Assembly: GCA_030685235.1 (NCBI GenBank)
Contig: MU839247.1
Span: 1 to 64,000 of the forward strand
Direction of reading: 5' to 3'
DNA: 64,000 nucleotides
Origin: Copromyces sp. CBS 386.78
Taxonomy: Eukaryota; Ascomycota; Sordariomycetes; Sordariales; Sordariaceae
The notes below the pieces were generated by a model that was not told the DNA's origin, ran no database searches, and saw only the letters and a program-made list of their open reading frames with translations. A program made the translations under genes and the position numbers. Within the stretch, counting starts at the first letter, position 1; each line of letters opens with the position of its first letter. Positions 1 to 11,450 of this stretch are shown here, piece after piece.

Positions 1-93
<93 letters not shown>

Positions 94-130
94 GATACAA
101 CAGATACAACAGATACAACAACAGCTACAA
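1..130. repeat. CAA trinucleotide microsatellite
   Basis: An almost perfect run of CAA units fills the first 90 bases, then passes into a CAGATACAA variant. It lies in frame inside the open reading frame described next, where it encodes polyglutamine. It starts at or before the window edge, so its full length is unknown. Confidence 0.95.
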
Positions 131-400
131 GTAGTTCAACAGCTACACCTAGTTCAACAGAACGGGAACGGCAACATCGCCACCGACATTGATCTCTCCC
201 CCAATGCCAACCTCAACCCCCACGCCAACGCCCCCGACAACCCAAACGCCCACACCAACACCAACAGCGACGCCCCGCCGACACTGACAGCAAGTGCAAG
301 TAACAACCACGGCTCGGCCAGCAACCGGACACACATGCACCCAGGCAGAACTAGGAAACGGCGCCTCAGGCCGTGCGCTAAATGTCTCCCACAGCGGTAA
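2..400 (+). CDS. 3' end of a polyglutamine-rich protein gene (partial)
   Basis: The frame is open from base 2 to a TAA at 398-400 and has no start in the window. It encodes about 30 Gln, a QIQQIQQIQQQ stretch, then an Asn/Ala/Pro-rich low-complexity segment, and ends in a basic tail (KRRLRPCAKC) that could be a nuclear localisation signal. Long polyQ followed by Asn-rich sequence is common in fungal transcription regulators, but no domain is visible. The stop overlaps a perfect donor (GGTAAGT at 396-402), so the gene may splice here and continue rather than end. The function is not recognisable. Confidence 0.5.
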
Positions 401-2308
401 GTCCAAGATTCCTCTTCTCCGGTTCATGCCCCCCCAGACTCTCACATTTTCGAGCACAAGTTGACAAGAAAAGACCACAGTGTTTTAATCAGATCAAAGA
501 AACGACGGGACGAGGGCGAGGCCGAGTTGGATTTCATGAGAAAACGCATTTTTTGTCTTTGATATTTTTCAGTTGTGATTGGATACATGGTGGACTTATT
601 AGCTTTCGCAATACAAGTAGAAATAAATATATATTTTTATTTTTTTTTTTTTTTTTTTTTTGTTTTTTACACCTACTTTTTTCTGCGTGAAGACCAAATT
701 ATCCCACGTGGGCCATGTCGATGGGAAGATCGAGGAGACAGCTTTAAGCAAATTGCTCCGGCTTACAGGAGAGAGCTAATGCAAGAAGGGACCTACGCTG
801 CATGATGAAACTGTACGCATATTCCTGTTTCTCACCAGGTAACCTGGTTGGATGATTTTCCGCAAAACATTGCTTGGAAATACCTACGCAGAGATGCGAT
901 TTGAAAACACATACATGCCCGAGTGAGATGGAAACTTTGATGGTGTAAGTTACCCGTCATAAGGGTGGTCCTCGGCGGATTAGCGGAATTCCGAGTGTAT
1001 TGTTACCGTATTTTTCATGCTCATCCCGGTTGCTTCAAGCACGCACGAGGTGCATCGCAGCTCGGAAACAGCAGTTCGTGCGGCTTTTCGGGCAGTTGCT
1101 AGAGGTATGATCGCCTCGAGAACTGCCGTGCATGAACCAAACACCAGCATGTTGGGTGTTGCCGAGAGGGCCTTGAATGATGTCCCACCTATGGCGAGTC
1201 TCAGATTGGACTTTCCCGGGTTGAGAGGACGTGTTCGCCACTCCACACGAATTCCATGTTGATAGCCTTTACAGATTCAAAGAGCATTTTCAGGCAAATT
1301 GTGGGAAGTTCGTAGATTGGTATATACAAATGGTTCTCGATTTGGTAGATGTGGTTCGCTGATGTCGAGGAGTGTCCTATTATCACCTTTTATGGTCTGC
1401 AGAGCTTATGGCCGTGATCGTGCGGGAAAAGCAAGATTTGTAGGGGCCACTAACATGCAGCACTCAGCAGGCCCGCTGAAGTCCCGCTAAAAGCCAGCTA
1501 TGGTGTTAATGCACTCAAGTTGCATTGTCACGGCAGGTAGGTAGGTATGCAAGGTATGAACGTAGTCGTAGGGGTACACTCCATCTCTCACCGGCGAGGC
1601 GCGATAGCCGAACAAGGCACCAAACGGCACCAGAAAGAACAACAGCGAGCCTGGTAATCGAATCACACGCAGAACGAACTCGAAGAATTAATGGGGCGGC
1701 TCGAGAGAGCGGGTAGGACTTCTAACGTTGCTGGGCAATACGGACGTGGAAACAGACTGCACAAGCTGGTGCCACCAGGTATATCCCATCCGTGGGGGCC
1801 TTCCCGGGGCCGTGTATGGGATAACTGAATGGCATGCATGGCGTACCGGCCCGTGATGCGATGCAACTCTTCTTGTACCAACACATTTGGAGGCAGCAAG
1901 CTTGAGGCTGTCGCATCCAATGAGAGTTGAGAGTTTTGGAGGCAGTGCTTAGCTGCCGCCTGCAATGGTGCCACATGCCTCCAATTCGTAAACCCCCAAT
2001 CAGTATCCTGGGAGGCAAGGCATTCAGGTGCCCAACCCCTCCTCAGCAGCCCAGGACAGAGACATTCTCAACAATCGAAAGGGTACATAAAGTGTGGTAG
2101 GCCTCGTCTTTGCCATTGAACAGAAGACCTTCCACCATACCACAACCGTCTCGGCCTACAGCAGAGTCCGAGGAGTACTTGCTCCCCAGCAAGCAAGTGT
2201 AAGGTCGCCGACTCCCGCCTCCATCCCAACCATCACCATTCACCAACATCAGCTAACATACACCTTCGTCTTTCACCAGAACAGTCGACTCAAAAAGAGT
2301 CGCCCTAA
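401..2308. other. Intergenic region between polyQ gene and first C2H2 gene
   Basis: No convincing gene is seen. It holds a T-rich tract at about 633-662. A short ATG frame at 1975-2100 begins MPP and ends at a stop after about 40 codons. It could be a first exon of the downstream C2H2 gene, using a GTACAT donor at 2083 and an acceptor at 2371 in matching phase, but this is speculative. GTAGGCCTCGT at about 2097 recurs upstream of the second C2H2 gene. Confidence 0.4.
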
Positions 2309-3845
2309 CCTCAGGCGCACCGGCGCCGGCGGGGGCGTTCCAACCCCGCCAGCCCGCCCACCATCTCTCAGGGCCACGACAGCTTCGAATCACAATATCC
2401 ATTAGAGCACTACCCATACATAAGTCCCTACCACTTTCCCCAGGCCCTACAAACCCTCAGTATCCAACAAAATGATCATCCACCTTTCGACCCCTCACTC
2501 CCCCCCAGGACGTGGCCTCCCGCGCGCTCAACCGCGGGACCACAAATCAGTCGTGGGGATGGAGTGAGCGGTAGCCATAACGTGGATTTTTATGGCCGAC
2601 TCCCTGACGAAGCCCTCCCCCATCCCCCGATGTTTCCGACCCCCGGTGCAATTGTTGAGTTTGCACCGGTGGACGGGTACATCGGGGGATGGGGGGCCGC
2701 TTCGCCGGGGAACTCGGCCTTGATATTGGGAATGGGAGCGGGAGAGGGAGGTAGAGGAGAGTTTAAAATTGCTAATGGGACTGTTGGATTCCGGCCTCAG
2801 GAGGATATATCACTTTTCGATTCCAATCAGCAACCGGTACCTCCATCAGGCGTACTGGGTCTGAACGTCGACGCGGGGACTGTTGATTTCTTCCAAGTTC
2901 AAAGACAGTTCCTTCAGCCAGATACGAGCTCCTTATTGGCAACGGAACCATCCGCGACTCAAGCACTTTTGGGCGGATTCCCACCGCATGAGATCTTCGT
3001 TGACGACGCCGTTACCAATGCAAGCTTGGCCCCCCTTCAAGCAACACTTGATCAGTCCAACGATCCATCTATTCACCAAATCCAATTCAACTTGGCTTGC
3101 TCAATGCCTTTCGGCTTGCCGTCAGCTCCGTCCTGCGCTTGGACTTCACAAAACACCGACTTCGATTTCACTCCCGACCCTGGCTTTGGCACCTCATACG
3201 CGACTTTAGCGGAATCTCCTGATACAGCTCCATCATCAGGCACCTGGTTCTCAGCCATGAGCTTTACCCCAAGTTTGGCAACCTCACCAACAAGTCCAGT
3301 AGATCCCAGACCCGGTCCCTACAAGTGCAAGTATCCGGGCTGCAAGTCCAAATACACCTGGCCTACCCGTGCAAAACTAAAGTACGTGTTCTTTTCTCAC
3401 TTGCACCACCAGACAGGCAGAGTCGATCTCGTAGACATGCCTGACGAGTAACCTTCCTGTCCCCACAAGCTACATCATGGTTACTGACACCACTTGCCAC
3501 TGCAGACGACATCAGCGGTACCACAAGAAGCCGCATAAATGTACCACCTCAAATTGCGAACGCGCTTTCACGAACAAACGTGATCTTGACCGGCACATGG
3601 AGACACATTCCAAAGATGTGACCAAGTCCCCTTGTCCATTTCTGGGGTGTGGGAAAACGTACAAACGAAAGGATAACATGCTGAAGCACTTGAAGAAACA
3701 CGGAGAGGATGCGTCGGTTCAAGAGGGCCCACCGAAGGATATCGGGAAGCTAGGGTGTTCTGCATTCCGCGCACCTGGTGGAAGAGTGTCAGTGACCGGT
3801 AGCAACAGGGCAATGCGTCCTAGACAAGTTGGACACGCCGAATAG
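2309..3845 (+). CDS. C2H2 zinc-finger protein (first of two)
   Basis: Probably a nuclear DNA-binding protein. Exon A (open from 2309) ends at 3381, the intron is 3382-3505 (GTACGT...TGCAG, 124 nt), and exon B is 3506-3845 (TAG). Splicing joins the halves of finger 1: CKYPGC, an unusually long 14-residue spacer, then HQRYH. Finger 2 is C-x4-C with HMETH. Finger 3 is CPFLGC with HLKKH. The region before the fingers is long, Pro/Ser/Gly-rich and has no domain. The 5' end is unresolved: the first in-frame ATG is at 2630, but the upstream frame (e.g. YPLEHYPYISPYHF) looks coding, so an upstream exon is likely. The intron inside finger 1 is shared with the gene at 6617. The DNA target is unknown. 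Confidence 0.8.
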
Positions 3846-4703
3846 AACATGCCCATTGCCATATTCTTTTCCGCTTTCTAATTGGGAAGGACTTCGCGCG
3901 CCACCCTTCAAACATCGTCTTCAAGCTTCTGAACGCAGCAGAACCCATCATTGTCCAATGACATTCCTCCTTCCATTCTAACCCAAATATTTGTCCTCCA
4001 ATCTACCCATACCGGTGATTTTGAGGGCGGGATCTCGTATACGAAGTCTCTGTTTCATCGAGTGTCCATTTTTTCATTCTTAGGTATCGATGAGCAGAAG
4101 CTCCAAATGTTGCAGCTACAAACAATGTGGCCACCGGTCCTTTGAGTAGTATATGGTCTCAAAGAATTGAGGCTCCCATGAATCCCCCCTCATCTCGACC
4201 TGGCGGCTGATAATAAAAGCCGCCATGGCGCGGAGGAGGGATCACCGATCTGAGTAAGTACAACGGATGATGCGCGAAAAGTCGAAATTGAGTGCGCTAA
4301 GCCAAGACCTCCCGGGGGCTCGGTGCGGGAAGTCCCGAATACTTTGCCCTTCGAATTGGACTGTCAGGTATCCTTCTACTTTCTTTTATTTATGGACGCT
4401 CCGGAACTATTAAATACATTGGTTGTGCGCGAATTGCACTCACCAGTCACCCCCCACGGCCATACATAGTTGAGAGTGCTTGGTACATGTATTAGGCTGT
4501 CCATCTAGTCTCGTCAGACGTCAAGTGGCTATCGGAAGCGGGATGCGGAAGCCAGTAACATGATTGGGTGCAAGTCTCAGCCAAAACTGTTACTGGCTTC
4601 GAAGATCCCATCATTCCGAAGCCACATACGCTGCCGATAGCTTTCCTTTCTACTGATTCTACTATAAGTGAATGGTTGACCATACATACATCGACGGTTT
4701 ACC
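3846..4703. other. Convergent intergenic region
   Basis: It lies between the 3' ends of the C2H2 gene (+) and the BTB gene (-). The short ORFs here have no recognisable similarity or splice structure. Nothing else is seen. Confidence 0.5.
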
Positions 4704-5917
4704 TCAATTCCGGCATAATCGTTCCAGCTCGAAAATTGTCCACTCGACCGTTTTTCTCTCATGCTTGCATTTCTCTTCCATGGCAGGGTCTTCTTGGAGG
4801 CATCGCATGCATATACTGGTCTCGCTCTTCATCCAGTCTGGAAAACTTCGACGGAGGTCGGCGTACTTTGGCACAATGTGGTGGTTGTTTTCGCCGCTGC
4901 CACTCTTGTAAATAGCTTGCTCGGTGATCACCGCGATCGCGTCACCCAAACCTTCCCTGATCGAGTTGTCACTATTGCCAGAGATGTCGAATTTGGGTTT
5001 TGCCGACCTTATTATCCTTTCAAGACAACTAGCGCATCTACCAATTAGATAGCGTTCTGCTTGTTGCAGTGTCTGGAAAATCCGTGCGCGGATTTGGAAC
5101 GATTGCTCTGTGAGCAGCACTGCATGTGATAAAAGCTGTTAGTTGTAAGGGCGAGCGGGTTCATGAGGTTCTAACAGTTCCGTAACTTTTGCATACCGTA
5201 TTATCTCGTGAAACTCGTATATGTATGTCAGGTGGGGGTTAAAGGCCATTTATGTGCACAAAAAGCACATAGAAAACGACCAACATGGTATTTTAGGCGT
5301 TTAACCCTACAGTTCCGATATACGAGTTTGGCGAGGTTATACGGAAGTGGACAATGCTTACAAAAGAACCCAGCAGGAAACAACTCCTTGAATCGGTCAT
5401 CGTTGAGCAAGGGACGATAGCTGCCCTTGTGGGTGATCATGGCAAGCCAGGTGAGCTTGGAAAAGGCCTCGTCATTCTTCAACACAGAGGCCGCCGCGGC
5501 CATGTACAGCAGGTCCTCCACGCTTTTGTCCTGTAACTGATGACGAAGCCACCTGTCGGTTACCAATTGCATGGCTGTAGATAAGTCGTATTTGTCGATT
5601 GTACGGACAGCCTGGAGGATTTGCTTTCCACTTGTATCAACGAAGGGGATCATTTCGGGACGGTGGTGGATGGCGTAACAAATCGCTTTCATTGCCTCGG
5701 GGTCATCTTCGGGAAGTTCGATGTCCTTCGGAGATTCGGGCGAGAGCGTGCGGGTGCTTTCGATCCAAGGGGGCGAGAACATGGCATCAAAGACCTTGGA
5801 GGCCGATCGAAGGATTGTGGATGAAACCCTGAGTCGTAGTTGCTTCTCCTCAGGAGGGCCGACGACGAGAATGATGTCACCCGTTGGTGAGACTTGGATG
5901 GTGGTAGAGTCGCCCAT
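4704..5917 (-). CDS. BTB/POZ domain protein, two exons
   Basis: Fungal BTB/POZ protein of about 323 residues. Exon 1 is 5917-5362 and exon 2 is 5119-4704. The intron 5120-5361 has a GTAAGC donor, AACTAACA branch point and ATGCAG acceptor. The start is the ATG at 5917, since the longer open frame upstream has a non-ATG start. The BTB fold begins at about residue 13 (GDIILVVG), followed by LRVSSTILRSASKVFDAMF and the ELPEDDPEAMKAICYAIHH segment usual in ascomycete BTB proteins. The C-terminal half is helical and ends in a Cys-containing segment (ICMRCLQE). Such proteins are usually treated as dimerisation or ubiquitin-ligase adaptor modules, but the role here is unknown. The intron position and phase (after the first base of a codon following a Phe-Phe or Phe-Trp pair) match the BTB gene at 12560-13680. 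Confidence 0.85.
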
Positions 5918-6616
5918 GTTGCCAGCTGCCTCGCGGGCTCTTGAACAAGGAGGAAGCGTGGGCGGGAAGTGATGGAAGGAGGGCAGTTCTGGACGGTCGA
6001 TGGAGTTGTGAAGAAGGAGTCGGAGAGGAGAAGATGGAAGTTGGGCAATTGCCTCCTTCAGTGGAACTTGCCGTAAGGATGCGGCCCGAGATACAAACGC
6101 ACCTTCCTTGGTGATGAGGTCGAGCTGCCAACACCACTGCATATTAGCCTGCATCCCGCACACCTCGTTTGACTTGAGGCATGCCTATGGCTTGCATGTG
6201 AGTGGCTGGCACTTGAAGAACAGTGGTGACTTCTGCGGGCCACCAAACTCCCACTTTTCAATAAATGTAGTTTGTTCTGTTGGTTCAATCATACTACATA
6301 TTCCCCAAACGTTTCCACCCATCTTATTCACCGCAATTGGCCGCGCCTTAACATTCACCATTCCCCCTTCTGTCCATCCATGGATCTAAGAATCCCACGT
6401 TAGAACCGCCGCGTCCAATGATAGCAAATAGATGTTGAGGCAGGCTCCGGATACGACCCGGAATGCTGCATCATGCATGCGTCATGCCGCCCAACGAGCA
6501 TGCCTCCACGCCAAGAGGCGGGGATGCCTAACAAGGTTCCCTCCCCAGGGCCGTTGTCTGGCCCTCTGACAGTTCTCGAACGAGATATATGAGGGGTTGT
6601 AGGCCTCGTTGGATTG
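5918..6616. other. Divergent promoter region between BTB and second C2H2 gene
   Basis: Upstream of both the minus BTB gene and the plus C2H2 gene. An AT-rich GAGATATATGA at about 6582 followed by GTAGGCCTCGT near 6596 resembles the TACATAAAG and GTAGGCCTCGT arrangement upstream of the first C2H2 gene (about 2084-2107). This suggests a shared core promoter or 5' leader. An ATG at 6589 overlaps this element and is less likely to be the start. Confidence 0.35.
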
Positions 6617-8038
6617 ATGTTTCTCCTTTCTGCGACAGGATTCACTCGAGGGCGGCCTCCCGTCCTTTCACCGTTCACTCCGGGAGCACCAATCCCTCCT
6701 CCTTCGGTAGACACCCATCCCCAAATCTGCCTAACCGTGGATTGGTAACAACGAGACCACCCAGACTGACCAATATCTCAACCGCACAGGATCACAATCT
6801 CAATCAACACAAAGCGCACCGGTGGGGGCGCTATAACCCCCCACCAGGCACCAGAGTATTTGGCAATGTTACAGTGATCAAGCTAGCGAGTACTTGCCAA
6901 ATCAACACTCGGGAAGGAGATGTAGCGACGAGCTCTTGTTCACAGGGCCCTTGGGCTGTAGCTGCACCTTTTCCTCGAGTGTTGATTTGGGAAATAATCC
7001 TACTTTTGGTCAGCTGGGGGGAGGTGGCGGAGAAGGAGATGGGCCAGCATGGTGGGATCTGGGACCGTGGAGCTCCCAGGTCAACGAGATAAACAACAAC
7101 TACAACAACTACAACTACAACTACAACAACAACAATAACAACAACAACAACAACACATACTACAACAACAGCTATGGCAACAATTCCGAGAGTCTCGCCT
7201 TCGAAGGGGTGCCACAATGCCTACCTTACCAGACAAGCCAGGCCTACAAAGACCTTGATTGGCAGTATCCCGACTCCGATCTAGCCCTTCAGCAGATAAC
7301 CACACTTATTGGGAACGATGCCGACGTTTCCAGATGGGTTTCGACTCATGCTCCAAGGCCGATGATTCAAGGTCTTCCACTGATGCAACTGGACTTGGCT
7401 TTGTCACCGGTTGTGGACATGCCAATGCAGTCATGGGACCTTCAGTACATCCACGGGTCAAGCCCCCCCATGAATCAGGAGCAACTTGTTGTAACACCCC
7501 AGCTTGGTCAAAACGCCTGTGCCTTTATGAGCTCCTTGGGACGGCAAACCACCGGAAACCCGAGTATGGCACACACCCTGGATATCGCATGGCGAAGAGG
7601 CACCGAAAGCAGCTCGTCGACAAGCCCAATCAGCTCGGGCGTTGATCACTTCATATGCGGTTATCCCAGCTGCAAGGAAACAAGACCCAGTCAAAAGGCG
7701 CTCAAGTATGTCTCTTTCATGCTCCTTTATCGGTCATCGAGGCACAGGTTCTAACATAGTTGTGCCATGACAGGACACACCAGAAGTGCCACAAGAAGCC
7801 CTACAGGTGCGCGGAAGATGGATGCCAGAAACATTTCTGTGTTCCGGCACACCTAGAGCGTCATCAGAAAACACACCGTCGTCGAGACTCGGAAGAGATT
7901 AAATATTGTTGTCCAGATTGTCCGAAGGCCTACCTTCGTCATGACAACTTGAGACGACATATCCGGCAAAAACACCCTGCATTGATGAAGAAGATCAATG
8001 CGAAGGGCTCGATGCGAGAATATCAACATGTTAGGTAA
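6617..8038 (+). CDS. C2H2 zinc-finger protein (second of two)
   Basis: The end of the gene is secure: an exon ends at 7705, the intron is 7706-7773 (GTATGT, TCTAACA branch point, GACAG acceptor, 68 nt), and the last exon is 7774-8038 (TAA). Splicing joins CGYPSC, a 12-residue spacer and HQKCH into finger 1. Finger 2 is C-x4-C with HLERHQKTH and finger 3 is CPDCPKAYLRHDNLRRH. Upstream is a Gly-rich, then polyAsn/Tyr stretch from a CAA/AAC repeat at 7090-7165. The start is a proposal: ATG 6617, exon to 6744, intron 6745-6874 and exon 2 from 6875 keep the frame. Same architecture and intron placement as the gene at 2309-3845, so the two are likely paralogs. The target is unknown. Confidence 0.75.
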
Positions 8039-8970
8039 TATGCCTAGGGGGTTTGCTTGAAGTTGCTGGACGCGCGTTGAATTGGGGCACATCCGGTACC
8101 GGGACTGGATCTGTCCACCTCCACACCCGCGCAGGAGAGGATTAATCTCAGTGGTCGTGTGAGCATGTTCCGACACCCACTTCAGTTGTGGTCTGGATAT
8201 TCGCTGCGGCAACCACTGAGACTCTTTCTCTCCGGCGAGGGGGTGGCTCTTCAACAAGCTTCAGGTTACATGAACTTTTCAGTGAACCGGCGATAGGCAT
8301 GCCGTGCTGGGGTGACCGTTGCGCTTTGCGACCCGCCAAGGGCTTTTATCCCTTACCGGCTCTGTAGACTGCGTTCAGGTTACCCCCGGCTTTGTCCCCT
8401 TTTGATCTGATTGACGAGTGATTCGACATGTTTGGGCCCTGGGCATGTGTCTGGATTGCGATGATACAGATCGGAGGATCCGACAAAGGAGGACAGCACT
8501 GGACGCAGACTACAGAGTCAATATTTCACATAAAGGGATAAAAGCCCAAGCTCGACAAACGCAACGGTTTTGTCATTTTCGTTGGTGAAGGATGGAGGTG
8601 GCGGCTGGAGGTAGAGGAAGTTGGGTTTAGGGGGTTTAGGGCGTCAAGGCTTGGTCCTGTCATCTTCTCAGAGTTTGGGGGGGGCGAGCCTTGATACACT
8701 GGATCCTCCAAGCGGATATCTTTCCTGTGGTAGATAGCAATGCAATGTAAGAAGAGCTTTTATCAATCACGGTCTCGCCGCGGTATCCTCTAGGGCCCGT
8801 CCTCTATCAGCTGCGGGTCTTTGGAGTCCCACCTGATCCATCATCATGATGAGAAAGGCCGTGTAGGCCCTGCGGAAGCTACCGAATAAACTCGGGGAAC
8901 CAGTTGTAGATCATCCCATCTTTGAGCGCTGGACAGGGTAGAAGTCATGCTATCTTACGAGCGGTGACAT
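8039..8970. other. Intergenic region with a long inverted repeat
   Basis: No gene is supported. The only structure seen is the imperfect palindrome at 8313-8575, listed separately. Confidence 0.5.
8313..8575. repeat. Imperfect inverted repeat of about 260 bp
   Basis: The left arm reads ACCGTTGCG, then GGGCTTTTATCCCTT, then CTCTGTAGACTGCGTTCAG. The right arm carries the reverse complement of each block in mirrored order, with small gaps and substitutions. The innermost 15-bp block is identical in both arms (8340-8354 and 8534-8548). Further weak matches (CTTTGTC, GATCTG) continue toward the centre. It could be a small foldback element or a decayed inverted duplication. No clear target duplication is seen. 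Confidence 0.6.
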
Positions 8971-10420
8971 TCAGTCCAGATGACTGCACACCATTCCGAT
9001 TCCGGTTGTATTCTCCAGCTCCACACAATCCAAGCAGATCCTGGCCTCCTTCTGTAACCTTTCCAACTCCTTCTGGACAGCTTGAGGCTCTAGTTCCCAG
9101 TTCCCGCACACGCATCAAGGGGACATCCTGTGGTGCCTGTTTGTAACAAAAGATCAATGGGCGGGTATGTACTCGTCCTCCCCAGTGGGAACCGATGACA
9201 TAGCTGATGGTAATCAAGCACGAAATACCTAGGGTGCGCGCACTCATAAGTGAGATTCAAATTGCCATCAACATCGAACTTATTTTTCCGTGCAAGTATG
9301 TTGATGAGTTCGAGAAGCTGGGAGTGGAGGCGAGCTGTCCGTTCGGCGAGGAGGACTGAAGTATTCAAAATGAGTTATTATCTAGCAATTTTGATGCAAG
9401 TCCACACTCCAACAAAGAGAAGAAAGAGTTGCTTCCCCCCAAACTTCCTAGGCATCGCCTGTTCTAGCAGCCCATCATCTAGGAACCAGGTGAAGCTTTC
9501 CTGATGTCTCATGGCCAGCTCAACCATCAGCTTCGCAAAGAGCTTAACTTCCCGCACCGCCCCTAATGTCTTCGCGCACCCTTTTTGACTTGATGCACCG
9601 CACTTACTCCACCCGACAGCTGAATGACAGCTGATATGTAAAGCACCCCGTTTTGTATGGTAAAATCAATCCGTAAAATGTTTTAAACATTCAGCCACCG
9701 GCAAGCGATATTTTCTCGCACAGTCAAGGCCACATTTCAACACAACACAACTTAGTTTCCATACCGCCATCGCCAGCGATAGCGACCGTGTTACCGTGAT
9801 AGCGACCGTGATAGCGACCGTGATAGCGACCGTGATAGCGACTGCGATAGCGACCGTGACAGCGATAGCGACCGCGATAGCGATCGATTTAGTTGCTCTA
9901 TTCAAAACATTGAAAATATCGAAATTTTCATATAAAAACGATTGAAAACTATGTCAGCTGTCAGGGCGGTGCGCCAAGTCAAAAAGGGTGCATCAAGTCA
10001 AAAGGGACGGTGCGGGAAGTCAAGCTCTTCGCAAATGCCAACTTGTTTCTGAATGACCAAACGGCAGCCACCAATTCCATGATCTCTTTTGACTCCATTT
10101 GGGGCCTGAAGATGGGGTAACAGTTGAGATCGATACCCAAATAAATGGGTACAGCACTCGGGGCCATGCCATCAGCCATGTGGGGTCTCTGTTCTCCATC
10201 GGCCGTCACATGTGGCGAAGAGAAGTTGTCTCAGAAGTGACCGAAGGATTGCTCTGCGTTATATGGCCGATTTGACTACTTGTATGAAGTGGGAAGCTGG
10301 GGAAGCATTGGAATGTGGCTGGGGAGGACGGACATTTCGAAGAAAGTACATCAGACGAGGAGAAAGCTCAAGAACTGCCGACATGGCTCAGAGAGAGTGA
10401 GAGGGAATAACACACCATCG
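8971..10420 (-). pseudogene. BTB-family pseudogene split by a TIR element
   Basis: A minus-strand relic of the BTB family seen at 4704 and 12560. Across the inserted element the frame reads ...MELVAAVW / FAK then LMVELAMRHQE, leading to PRKFG. An acceptor at 9356 leads into exon 2 (LLAERTARLHSQLLELINIL). After a one-base frameshift near 9105 the family's C-terminus follows (ELEPQAVQKELERL, ARICLDCVE), ending at a TGA at 8971-8973. Upstream of about 10200 only scraps with stops and shifts remain (HFIQVVKSAI resembles QILQAVRTID of the neighbour). The BTB fold itself is not recognisable, so the gene is dead. Confidence 0.7.
9540..10027. mobile_element. 488-bp non-autonomous TIR element, copy 1
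   Basis: The termini are inverted repeats: GAGCTTAACTTCCCGCACCG on the left, and the reverse complement of GAGCTTGACTTCCCGCACCG on the right. It is flanked by an exact 8-bp target duplication TTCGCAAA (9532-9539 and 10028-10035). Removing the element and one duplication restores the BTB reading frame. Inside the termini the motif GACTT...GCACC is repeated at about 19-22 bp spacing, and the centre carries a 12-bp tandem repeat GATAGCGACCGT (about 9778-9890). It has no transposase ORF. An 8-bp duplication fits hAT-like transposition, but the superfamily is not proven. Confidence 0.9.
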
Positions 10421-11087
10421 TAGCAATTTCGCCAGACAGAAAGGTAGAAGGGACGGGTAAAAGACCTTTAAGAGAAGAGTAAAGAAAATAAACAGTAAGA
10501 AAAAAACGGCCCGCACAAGAATCTTGTGATGTGATACAGGATGATGTTTTAGCACTTGCTGGACTATTCCATGGATGTACGCCCATTCTGGCTAGGAGGC
10601 TTCTCTAACCGTCAGGCTGGGCCTCCTTCCATCAATGCTGCGTGTAACCTTGGGGAAGGTGGCTCTGCAGATCCGTTTGTGTGGTTCCCTTACAATCTTC
10701 ACTTGTAACCGTCTCCTGGCTGTGGGTTTCTCAGACTTTAGCACAGTCGCTTGGCTGGTCATGGTATCCTGGCTCCGTAACCGCTTGGTTAACTTCCATG
10801 GGGATACAGCTATATTACAGTTATTTGTGTAAGCTCGGTCTCTGTAACCTCTTGATTGGCAGTCGTTTGGCAAGTGGCCATGGTTGTGCTGTCGGTGGAT
10901 CGCTTTGTCGTGCAAAAAGAAGTGCCAAAAACCGTCCTTCTTGTTCTTTCTTGCGAATGCTTTCCAGTTGCAACCACATATGCGCAAAGGTGTCCTGCGA
11001 AACCTGATTATGGTTGCAGTGGATTCACGCAGCTAGCCAAGTCGATCGTAAAAGAGATAGTAGCGATTGTAATCTTTTGCTGGGACT
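10421..11087. other. Region without a supported gene
   Basis: Open frames exist on both strands (for example 10592-10987 minus and 10681-11007 plus) but show no domain, splice signals or family resemblance. Several TGTAACC / GTAACCGC words recur in 10640-10860 without forming a clear repeat. Confidence 0.4.
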
Positions 11088-11450
11088 CTAGGCTTGGAGC
11101 CACGGCCTTGCCCACGGGTCACTGCAAATCCCATGGTCGACTGCCCATTTGTTGACTGATGCTTGAAGGTCTTCGATAGCTGTGGAGGGGGGTATGGCGC
11201 CAGAGGGTGGATTGAGAATCGCATCTCCAGGACCAGAGGGATAATCATCCACTGAGTTGTATCCTGGATTCGCAGACTTGCACGCGGGCTGGTGTGAAGG
11301 GTCGTGACTCGACTTACTCGAGTGGGAATCGGAATCGCCGTCAGGGTCGCTGAAGCCTTCCCATTCCTCGTAGACTTGGGTGGTTTGGTCGAGATGGAGT
11401 AGCTGACTACCCGTCAACTCGATCTTGGCATCTAAAGCCCACGAAGGCAT
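11088..11450 (-). CDS. Hypothetical protein, 120 residues
   Basis: An ATG-initiated frame on the minus strand (11450 to 11088) with a plausible N-terminus (MPSWALDAKIELTGSQLLHL), an acidic/Ser-rich middle (DPDGDSDSHSSKSS) and a Pro-rich C-terminal half. No domain is recognised. Coding-like composition is the only support. It may be one exon of a longer gene, or a relic like its neighbours. Confidence 0.3.
   Translation of the reverse strand: MPSWALDAKIELTGSQLLHLDQTTQVYEEWEGFSDPDGDSDSHSSKSSHDPSHQPACKSANPGYNSVDDYPSGPGDAILNPPSGAIPPSTAIEDLQASVNKWAVDHGICSDPWARPWLQA

Noticed and set aside
980..1262. Overlapping 81-88 codon ORFs on both strands
   Set aside because: Chance frames in intergenic sequence with no similarity to the neighbouring genes.
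10592..11007. ORFs of 131 (minus) and 108 (plus) codons
   Set aside because: Mutually overlapping, no domain, no splice or promoter evidence.
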